From assembly GCA_905188025.1 (NCBI GenBank), contig CAJJKI010000006.1, positions 1-64,000 of the forward strand: a stretch of DNA of 64,000 bases, read 5' to 3'. The stretch comes from an uncultured Eubacteriales bacterium (lineage in GTDB: Bacteria > Bacillota_I > Bacilli_A > RF39 > UBA660). A program made the translations under genes and the position numbers. The first letter of the stretch is position 1. Every line of letters starts with the position of its first letter. Below the pieces are notes generated by a model. That model was not told the DNA's origin. It did not search any database and saw only the letters and a program-made list of their open reading frames with translations. Below, piece after piece: positions 51,220-60,200 of the stretch.

Positions 51220-54200
51220 ATGGATGTATTAAAGTTTCTACAAGGTGGTAATAAAACACCTAATCCTGAATATAATCCTAAAACTAAAAAGGGGGCTATA
51301 CAGCCTCCTACTTTAGTTGATTACAACCCCGGCACTTCTATTAGTGACCGGGGTCGTGGTCATTTATTTAGTCGTATTGCTGGACAATCATATAATCTTA
51401 ATCAATATGATATAGATAAATATGCTCCTTATGATGTTTATGTTAATCCTGTTGATGACCCAGAAAAACTTGATAAAGAACGTGCTGTTAATCAAAGTAA
51501 TTGGGAACAAGGATTAAGAATGATTGGACAGATTGGTAATGAGATTACTGTTGGTACAGCTATTGGTTTTGCAGATTTAGCTGATGCTTTCTATAATATG
51601 GTTAGTAATAGCCCTAATGATTATCAATCTGAAATAAGTTCTGAACTTGAATCTTTAAAAGAATCTATTAATGAGCGTTTAGCTATATATAGAGAAAATC
51701 CTAATGCTGCTTTTGATATTGGAGATTTTGCTTGGTGGGCTAGTAACGCTCCTAGTATAGCTAGTTCTTTAACTCTTATGGTTCCTAGTACTGGTCTTGC
51801 TAAAGGTGTTTCTTTATTAGGTAAAGGTATAAAGTTTAATAAATTAGCTAATAAAATGGCTAATGCTATTAATATGACTCAAAAGAGTAGAGCCATTACT
51901 GGTAGAATAGCAGAGGCTGCTGCTATTGGAGTTCCTTCTCGTTATCTTGAAAATTATCAAGAAGCTAGACAAACTTATAATGATATTGAAGATTATTCTA
52001 AAACTCAACTTGCTAATATGAATGATAAACAAAGAGAAGAGTTTTATAATAATAATCCTAAATATAAAGATATGTCTGATGAAGAAGTAGCTAAAGATAT
52101 TGCTAAAAATAGTGCTGATATTACTTTTGCAGAAGATTGGGCTAATGTTCTTTTTGATGTATGGCAAGTTTATAGTTTAAAAAACTTATGGAAAAATGCT
52201 TTAAGTGGTAATACAACTAGTTCTAGACTTAGAAATTTAAATACTGCATTTAATAGTAATATTGATGATGCTGCTGCAATTACTAACGCTTTAAGTAATA
52301 AAACGACTAAACAAGCAATTACTAGTACATTAAAAGATGTAGGCGATGATATTCTTCATGGTGTTAGAGCTGAATGGACAGAAGGAGTTGAAGAAGCTAT
52401 TAATTATATAGCTAGTCAAGATGGTTTATATAATGGTAAAAAAGTATTTGATAAAGATATTCCTCAACAAACTATTAAAGATTATCTTCAAGACCCAATG
52501 TTATGGGAACAAGCATTTTGGGGTGCTCTTGGTGGTGTTACTTTTAGTAGTGTTATGAATAAAGCTGGAGAGTTTATTAATAAACGTCTTGATAAAGATT
52601 GGACTTCTGCTGAAAAACAAAGAGAAAACGAAATTCTTGGTCGTACTGCTACTTTTCAAGCATATCAAGAAAGACTTAATAGTATTGCTAATGGTAAAAA
52701 TCCATTTATAACTATTACTGATGAAAATGGTCAACAGGTTAATCCAGATATTATTACTGGTACTGAAGAAGAACTTCGTAATATAGCTGAAAAAGAATAT
52801 ATGGATAATATTATTATTAATTCTATGAACGCTGGTAATTTAGGACTTCTTGAAAGTTCTATTAATAGTAAAGAATTTAATGATAGTATTACTAATAAAC
52901 TTGGATTACAACAACAAGATAGTAATGAACTTATTAATAGATTTAAAACTGAAATTAATAATCTTAAAAATGAATATAATACTACTTTAAATAAAGTTAA
53001 TAGACTTGGTGGTGGATTTGAAGTTGGTCGTATTATAGCTACTCAAATGGTTCATGCTCGTAATCGTCAAGAAAATTATAATAATCTTCTTAATTGGGCT
53101 AATAATGTTTTAAATCAAGATATTACAAATAATCATATTGAAGATGTTGATATTACTTCTGCTAAAAATGGTATATATCAACATATTCTTGATAGTATTC
53201 AAAGAGATATTAAAACTATTCAAGATAATGCTGCAATTAATGATTCAGTTAAACAAGAACGTATTGCTCAATTAAATGAACGTCTAGATGCTATTAATAA
53301 ACTTTATATCCCTATTGATATTGAAAATAAAAATGATATTCAATCAGCTATTCAACTTCAAAAACAATATAATGAAGTATTTAAAGATTTAGCAGAAGTT
53401 GTTAATGCTGAGATTAATGTTGAAGTTAATAAAAATCAACTTAATCTATCTGATGATAATATTAAATCTCGTATAACTTATCTTAATAACTTCTTTGATA
53501 ATAGTCGTAAAAGGATTGTTAATAAAGCTATGGACGATTTACGTAATGCTTATAAACAATATGGTAAAGAATATGTCAATTCTGTTATTAAAGATGCTAA
53601 TAATGGTAATAAACCAAATATAGATAAAATTATTAGAAATGCTTATACTGCACTTGATTTAAGTTCTAAAGGTAATGAACATCTTAAAACTACATTAGAA
53701 CAATTAGCTGAAATTGCAGAGATTGAAAATGATGTTAATAATGCTCCTAAAGAGGAAGAAGTTGCTCCTGTTAATCCTGATGTTAATGAAGTTAATGAAA
53801 TTAATGAAACTGATGTAGATGATACTAACTCATCTCCATCCTCCACGGGGAGTATAGCGGAGCGAAGTGAAGCGGTTCCTAGTGAGCCTACTAATACTGA
53901 ACAACCTCAATCTCAAACTGAACAACCAATTTCTCAAGAACCTATTAGTACTCCTAAATCTGAAGTTAATAATACTCTTCCAGATGATGATTTCGAACGT
54001 GGTCAAATAGGTACTGATTTGGTTTATGAAAGTATAGCTGATTTAGAAGATTCTTTAGGACATGAATCTACTAGTAGTGATTTACTTAATGCTAGACAAT
54101 CTATTATTGATAAACTTAGTCAAGCTGGATTTGAACAAACAGAAGCTGCTGATATAGTTAATAATATTATTGATGGTCTTACAGGTGGCAGTTTATATAG

Positions 54201-57099
54201 TTCTGTTCAAGATGATAGTACTAGACGTTTATTACTTAATGCTACTTATGCTACAATTACAGGTAATGAACGTAATATAGAAGCCATTATGGATGATTTT
54301 GCTAATAGTGTTGATAGTGAAGGTAATACTAGAGGTAAAATTGTTAATGGTAAAGTATATCTTAGTATTGGTCAATTAGTTGAATATATAGATAGTATTA
54401 CAGGTAATAAAATTATTAAAAATTACTTGTTTAATCAAATAAAAAACTATCTTTACGCCAGCACTAATAATCAAGGTAAATATCGTGCTACTGATGAATC
54501 AACTATTAAAAAACTTAATGCTAGACAATTTGTTCAATACGTTGACGGTATCGCTAAAGAACGTCTTGAAAGACTTCAAGTTGAACATACTAATAATGTT
54601 AATCTTAAGTATATAGTAGAGAATGAAAATGTTAAAGCGTTTACTTCTATTAAACAAGGTGATTATCTAGAAACTGAATATGATAGTAAGCTTAGACGTA
54701 TTAATATACTTACTAATGGTACAATTATTGGTTATATAGGAGTTCCAAATATTGATAAGTTTGGTAATTATGATATGGTTAATCAAGGTTGGAAATATAA
54801 TATTCATGCTGAAAATGGTCAAGTTGTTTCTCCACTTAAAGACGCTTTAATTAGTATTCTTGATGGTGATAGATTTGACGAAGAATTTATTGGTCATTTA
54901 TATGAACTTGCTGTTAAAGAAGAAGTTACACAAAAAGAACTTGTTAATCTATTTAAAGAATTTGAAATTAAATATCCTGATATAGTTAGAGATTTTACTA
55001 CTCCTATTGCAAGTTTTGATTTAGCTGGACATCTTGTTAATCTTACTAAATACATATTTAATCAGCCTTATGAAAATAGTCATGAAGCTAGTATTAATCG
55101 TTGGTTTAATAATCTTCTTAATAGTTATGACCAAGCTATTACAATAGTTAAAGGTGATTTTAAAGGTAAGATTAAAGCTGTTAATATTAAATATGGGGTT
55201 CTTAATACTATTGATGATACTAATGGTGAATGGAATGATGTACAAGAAACAGTAGTTGGTTATGATGAAAATATTAACAAACTTGGTGTAGTTGTACAAG
55301 GTCAATTATATCTTAATGGAGAAAGTAAACCTACTATTATTGAAAATCTTACTACTAATGGCATGCCTGTGATTAGTATTCCAAGTAGTGATGGTACTTT
55401 TCTATATGCTTTTTGTAAACAAGTTCCATTAAATAGTAATCTACTTAAAGGTGATGCTCGACGTATTATTAATTCTATTAAGAATGAAGTTAATAATCTT
55501 TGTAGAGATTATATTAGTGGAAAAATAAGCTTTGGTGAACTTAAACAAAGTCTTGGAGATATATTTGGAAATAATAAACTTGTTAATGGTGATAGAAATA
55601 CTGGACTTCAAATTAGTATTAATCCTACTAATATAGGTTTCTATGTTAAAGGTGCACATTTTAATGGTAAAGATTATGCTTTTACTATTAATTCTGATGC
55701 TGGTAATTATAAACGTAATATTATTATTAATTCTCCTTATGTTGTTAATAGTGCTTTTAAAATAGGTAAAAGCTATGGAATTAATGCTGGTACTATTGAT
55801 GAACTAGATAATGCTCTTCGTCCTGTTATTGATGAAATGTTTAACTATGCTCAATTTGCTATTAGTAAAGATTTTATTAATGATAGTACAAAAACTGATA
55901 ATAAAACCAATAAATATATTTATCGTGAAAATGGTAAAACTATTATAAATATTGATGATAAAACTTATAGTTATAATAGTTATCAAGATTTTATTATTAG
56001 TAATGGTTTAGTTCGAACTAAACTAGCTAATACGAATACTGACGAAACTGCTGGTAATTGGCAAATAGATATTCATTCTAAACTTGATATTACTTATGAA
56101 CTTGAGGGTAGACCCCCCGTGGAGGATGTAACAATACCTGAACAGCTATCAGAGTTCATGTTAGATGATACTCTTAATGCTATTAATTTTAATGCTTTTG
56201 AATCTGCTATAACTGCTAAGAATTTAACTCGTGGACTTAAAAAGTATTTTGCTAATGACCAAACTGCTATTGATTATATTAATGCTCTTCAAAAGATTGG
56301 TATATTGCCTAAGAATATTCAAGTTGTAGATAGTATTACTGATAATAATGGTAATCAAGTTAATGCTGTTTATCATCGTGATACAGATACTATTGAACTT
56401 AATAGTTCTGCTATTGCTGGTCAAAGAGTTTATCGAGTTGTTAATATTATACTTCATGAAAGTTTACATAGACAACTTTATACTAAATATAATACTGAAC
56501 AAGCTCTTGCTTTAGTTAAACCTATTTATGATAAATTTAAGTTTTGGCTTGATACTCAGGATGATGCTACTAAAGAAAGACTTAAACCTTATCTATTTGA
56601 GAATTTTAATACAAGTGAAGCTCTTGAAGAATTTCTAGTTGAAAGTATTACTAGTAATGCTCTTATGACTGCACTTAATGAAATTAAATATGATAATAGA
56701 AAAGTTAATAAACGTAAGACTTTATTTAGTAAACTTCTTGAAGTTATTGCTGATATGTTAGGTATTAAAATTAATGAAGATAGTTTATTAGCTGCTGCTA
56801 GAGATGCTTATAAAGCTATTAAGAAAATGCCTAAAGAAAATAATCAAGAAGCTATTCAAGGAACTTTTCAATTTAAAGAAGAAACTATTAGTACAGAGCA
56901 AATTGAAAATCCTAATGAAGATAACAGTCAAGATTATAATTATAATAATGATAATCTTAATGATGGACTTGATATGTTTAGTAGTGTTGATGATGATATA
57001 GTGAATATGGCGGAATTAACTAGCCGTTTACCAATAGACCAACAGTCCGAATTTGCCACTTTGCTTGACACAGGACGTATCAGTTTTAACTGTATGTAG
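51220..57099 (+). CDS. Giant virion protein with zincin motif, 1959 aa, with GC-rich elements 16 and 17
   Basis: Residues 1746-1750 read HESLH in the context RVVNIILHESLHRQLYTKYN, a HExxH zinc-metalloprotease signature. Such a domain is known in crAss-like giant proteins and may process virion or host proteins. The N-terminal 450 residues are Ala/Gly-helical, and the centre (about 870-930) is an acidic Ser/Thr/Pro linker carrying copy 16, long form (SSTGSIAERSEAVP). Copy 17 (PPVEDV) lies near residue 1630. The last 32 residues (MAELTSRLPIDQQSEFATLL) use host-like codons. It may belong to the virion polymerase complex. Confidence 0.83.
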   Translation: MDVLKFLQGGNKTPNPEYNPKTKKGAIQPPTLVDYNPGTSISDRGRGHLFSRIAGQSYNLNQYDIDKYAPYDVYVNPVDDPEKLDKERAVNQSNWEQGLRMIGQIGNEITVGTAIGFADLADAFYNMVSNSPNDYQSEISSELESLKESINERLAIYRENPNAAFDIGDFAWWASNAPSIASSLTLMVPSTGLAKGVSLLGKGIKFNKLANKMANAINMTQKSRAITGRIAEAAAIGVPSRYLENYQEARQTYNDIEDYSKTQLANMNDKQREEFYNNNPKYKDMSDEEVAKDIAKNSADITFAEDWANVLFDVWQVYSLKNLWKNALSGNTTSSRLRNLNTAFNSNIDDAAAITNALSNKTTKQAITSTLKDVGDDILHGVRAEWTEGVEEAINYIASQDGLYNGKKVFDKDIPQQTIKDYLQDPMLWEQAFWGALGGVTFSSVMNKAGEFINKRLDKDWTSAEKQRENEILGRTATFQAYQERLNSIANGKNPFITITDENGQQVNPDIITGTEEELRNIAEKEYMDNIIINSMNAGNLGLLESSINSKEFNDSITNKLGLQQQDSNELINRFKTEINNLKNEYNTTLNKVNRLGGGFEVGRIIATQMVHARNRQENYNNLLNWANNVLNQDITNNHIEDVDITSAKNGIYQHILDSIQRDIKTIQDNAAINDSVKQERIAQLNERLDAINKLYIPIDIENKNDIQSAIQLQKQYNEVFKDLAEVVNAEINVEVNKNQLNLSDDNIKSRITYLNNFFDNSRKRIVNKAMDDLRNAYKQYGKEYVNSVIKDANNGNKPNIDKIIRNAYTALDLSSKGNEHLKTTLEQLAEIAEIENDVNNAPKEEEVAPVNPDVNEVNEINETDVDDTNSSPSSTGSIAERSEAVPSEPTNTEQPQSQTEQPISQEPISTPKSEVNNTLPDDDFERGQIGTDLVYESIADLEDSLGHESTSSDLLNARQSIIDKLSQAGFEQTEAADIVNNIIDGLTGGSLYSSVQDDSTRRLLLNATYATITGNERNIEAIMDDFANSVDSEGNTRGKIVNGKVYLSIGQLVEYIDSITGNKIIKNYLFNQIKNYLYASTNNQGKYRATDESTIKKLNARQFVQYVDGIAKERLERLQVEHTNNVNLKYIVENENVKAFTSIKQGDYLETEYDSKLRRINILTNGTIIGYIGVPNIDKFGNYDMVNQGWKYNIHAENGQVVSPLKDALISILDGDRFDEEFIGHLYELAVKEEVTQKELVNLFKEFEIKYPDIVRDFTTPIASFDLAGHLVNLTKYIFNQPYENSHEASINRWFNNLLNSYDQAITIVKGDFKGKIKAVNIKYGVLNTIDDTNGEWNDVQETVVGYDENINKLGVVVQGQLYLNGESKPTIIENLTTNGMPVISIPSSDGTFLYAFCKQVPLNSNLLKGDARRIINSIKNEVNNLCRDYISGKISFGELKQSLGDIFGNNKLVNGDRNTGLQISINPTNIGFYVKGAHFNGKDYAFTINSDAGNYKRNIIINSPYVVNSAFKIGKSYGINAGTIDELDNALRPVIDEMFNYAQFAISKDFINDSTKTDNKTNKYIYRENGKTIINIDDKTYSYNSYQDFIISNGLVRTKLANTNTDETAGNWQIDIHSKLDITYELEGRPPVEDVTIPEQLSEFMLDDTLNAINFNAFESAITAKNLTRGLKKYFANDQTAIDYINALQKIGILPKNIQVVDSITDNNGNQVNAVYHRDTDTIELNSSAIAGQRVYRVVNIILHESLHRQLYTKYNTEQALALVKPIYDKFKFWLDTQDDATKERLKPYLFENFNTSEALEEFLVESITSNALMTALNEIKYDNRKVNKRKTLFSKLLEVIADMLGIKINEDSLLAAARDAYKAIKKMPKENNQEAIQGTFQFKEETISTEQIENPNEDNSQDYNYNNDNLNDGLDMFSSVDDDIVNMAELTSRLPIDQQSEFATLLDTGRISFNCM
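53835..53877 (+). repeat. GC-rich dispersed element, copy 16 (long form)
   Basis: The core ATCCTCCACGGGGAGT is at 53838-53853, followed by ATAGCGGAGCGAAGTGAAGCGGTTCC, the compact version of the long 3' part. It is read as SSTGSIAERSEAVP. TACTAA occurs at 53823 and 53889, 66 bp apart. Confidence 0.82.
56112..56127 (-). repeat. GC-rich dispersed element, copy 17
   Basis: ACCCCCCGTGGAGGAT on +, read as PPVEDV. TGAAC flanks it at 56097 and 56139, 42 bp apart. Confidence 0.75.
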
Positions 57100-57144
57100 A
57101 ATTAATCAAGTAGAGATAAAAGTCGCTTAGAACGAAAGAAAATC

Positions 57145-57193
57145 ACCTCTATGACGATGTAATTAAATTTTACTTTACATTAGTCATAGAGGT
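57145..57193 (+). terminator. Hairpin between the two giant genes
   Basis: ACCTCTATGAC (57145-57155) pairs perfectly with GTCATAGAGGT (57183-57193), and an inner ATGTAA/TTACAT stem follows, leaving a 12-nt loop. It lies 45 bp after the upstream stop and 36 bp before the polymerase ATG. There is no T-run. It may control translation or processing of the polymerase message. Confidence 0.7.
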
Positions 57194-57229
57194 ATTACTA
57201 TTAATGAATTTAAACTTAAATATAAACTT

Positions 57230-60200
57230 ATGAGTTGTGGAAATATTAAACTTGTAGGATATAATAATCTTAATAATGTTATTATTAAAGAACATGGTTC
57301 TAATAATGCTGATTATTATAGTCTTATAGCTATGGTTGAAGACCCAATCTTTAAGAAGATTATAGCTGATAAAGGTATTAATGTTAAAACTTCTGGAAGA
57401 CAAGCTTATAATGCTCTTCTTGAAGCTAGAGCTATTAAACTTCGTAATATGGATGATATAGCTTCTGTTGCTGAAAAAGAAGAACGTGGTTTGTTTAGTA
57501 CAATTAAAGCTAGAGATACAGCTATTACTTATATGGCTGATATTATGAACAAACTTAGTTTTAATTTTCTATATAATGGCGCTCCATTAAATTTTAATGA
57601 AATTAAAAAACGTACCAATGAAACTGTTATTAATGCTGGACTTAAACGTGCTAAGAAATTAGCTGGAAGTGATGAAACTAGAAATAATGAACTTAATAGT
57701 TTTATTAATAATCCAAATCCTGCTATTAAAATTAACGGTCTTGGTGCATTTCTTCGTAAATACGGTAATGCTCAAGATTTTAATTATGGAGCATTACTGC
57801 GTTCTCTAACTAATACTGAATTTAATGAAGCTCTTTTTAATAATAAGAATGTTGCTAAACTTATTAAAAGAGATGAATTATATCAAACTACTGATTATGA
57901 AGAATTAGGTGGTTATCTTGATGAAACTTCTACTGAAGGTGATGAAAATAGTATAGATGATGGTATTGATTTAATGACACAACTTTGGAATTTAAGTATT
58001 GGTGAAGTTAAAGATTTTAATAAACACGTAGAAGAAATTATTAAATATCATCTTGCAAGTTTACCTAAACTTACTGCTGCTTCTCAACTTGATAATGGAA
58101 GTTATCCTTTTGATACTAATAATGAATTAGGGGTTGTTACTTTTTCTGATGCTAATTATTTATCTAAAATATTATATGCTAGTGCTGATACTAGTAATGT
58201 AGATAATTTTATAGCTAGTCTTAAACGTATATCTGAAACTATTCCAAATTGTGAATGTTTAATTCAATTACATGATTTACTTAGCAAAAATAAAGTATTT
58301 GCTAATAAGTATATAATGGTGTTTAATAAACCTATTATATCTAAAATTGAAACTTATATTCAAACTGATTCTAATGGTAATAGTTATGTTCGTGCTCGTG
58401 TAACTAACCCTAATACTGATTCTCGTACCATTTTACAGAATACTTTTTATAATAATGTTAAGAATAATATTATTACTAATCGTGTTCCTACTGCTCGTGA
58501 AAAGTTTCGTATATATGATAGATATAAAAATACTCCTCATGCCAATCTTTATTTATATGATGCTTTTAAAGAAATATTTCCAGATATTAATCAAGCTAGT
58601 TTTAATTTAGCTATTGCTAAGATTGGTCGTGTTGCTATGGCTAATAATCTTATTAACTTTGCTAATGTTATTAATCGTACAGTTGAAAACTATAATAAAT
58701 ATGTAGAAGCACTTAAAAAAGATAAAGGAACTAAAATGCCTGATAGTTTTATTAATAGAGGTGATACTTCTATTATATATCAAATGGCTGATGTTTTTAA
58801 AGATATTATTTATATTCCTGTTGAACTTAATTCTCGTAATCCTGAAGGTAATTTAAGTTCTGATGTTATTAATAGAAGTTTTATTACTAATATTGCTAAA
58901 ATAATCAATGATGATAAATCTACTGTTGAAGAGCAAAACGCTATGGTTGAAGCTTATGCTAAACAAAAGTTTGTTAGTCATCAATATGATTATAGTAATT
59001 TACTTCTTGAACATAGGGATAGTAATGGTAATATAATTAATTATGGATTGTTTAGAAGAATTGGAAATGGAACTCCTAAACTTACTGAATATGCTCGTAG
59101 TATGTTTAAGACTTCTCTTCTTAATGGTATTAGTGAATTAGATAATAACAATAATGACTTATATCGTAGTATGAGTGATGGTGATTATTTAATTACTGCT
59201 ATGGGATTATTTATGACTGATATTAATAATTCTGAAACTCCTACTGCTAATTATTTACTTCCTATACCTAGTGATGCTCCTAAAAACTTTACTATTACTG
59301 CTCCTAGATATAGTCTTGCTGGATTACGTAGTCAACTAGAAGATGGAATTAAAATTATAAATAAAGAACATCCATTATTTAAACAGTATTATAATATAGT
59401 TATTCAAGAACTTACTAATATGGCTCAAGCTGTTAATGTAATGTTTAAGACTAATGTTAATGGTAATCCTATTTTAACTAATGGAGATTTTGAATTTAGT
59501 GATACTTATAATAATAAACCTGAACATTTTTATAATCAATACCATAAAGATGGAAAAGGTAATGTATTTACTACTAAAGATGGACATAAAGTTTTAGCTG
59601 GTAGAGTATTTAGTTTTAAACGTTTAGTTAGTAAAATTACTCCTAATAGTAATGGAGCATTTAATGAACTAATTGGATATGGTAAGACTATTGACATCCT
59701 CTACGGGGGGTCTACACGTGGGCTTAGCTATGTTAATAATCAAGTAGTTCTTAATGGAGAACAACGTATTGCTCTTGAAGACGCTGTTGCTGATTGGCTA
59801 AATGAATATATAACTAATGGTTATAAAGAACTTAAAAATAAATATGGTACATTTATTGATGATAGGATTAATAATGAATCTTTAGCTGAATTTCTAGTTA
59901 ATGATTATCTTGTTAGAGATAGTATGTACGATATGTATGGTGGTGACCAAAGTTTTTATAAGAATGGTCAAGCTATTCTAAAACGTATTAAAGAAGTACA
60001 AGCTAGTGGTAATCCTTTTGGTAATATTGATTTTACTAAAAATGATTTAGATATAGCTACTGATTTATATGATATAACTATCAAAGGTAATGCTGTTACT
60101 GTTCCTTATACTGTTAATGGAGTTACTAAACGTAAAAAAGTAGTTCTTCAAGATAAATTTAGGGGTGTTACTATTTATAATACTTTTAAAGCTTCTGATA

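Noticed and set aside
59688..59731. CTAT direct repeats around element copy 18 as a target duplication
   Set aside because: Only 4 bp in AT-rich DNA and 40 bp apart, which would shift the reading frame. Likely chance. Copies 9, 13, 14, 15, 19 and 20 also lack convincing border repeats.
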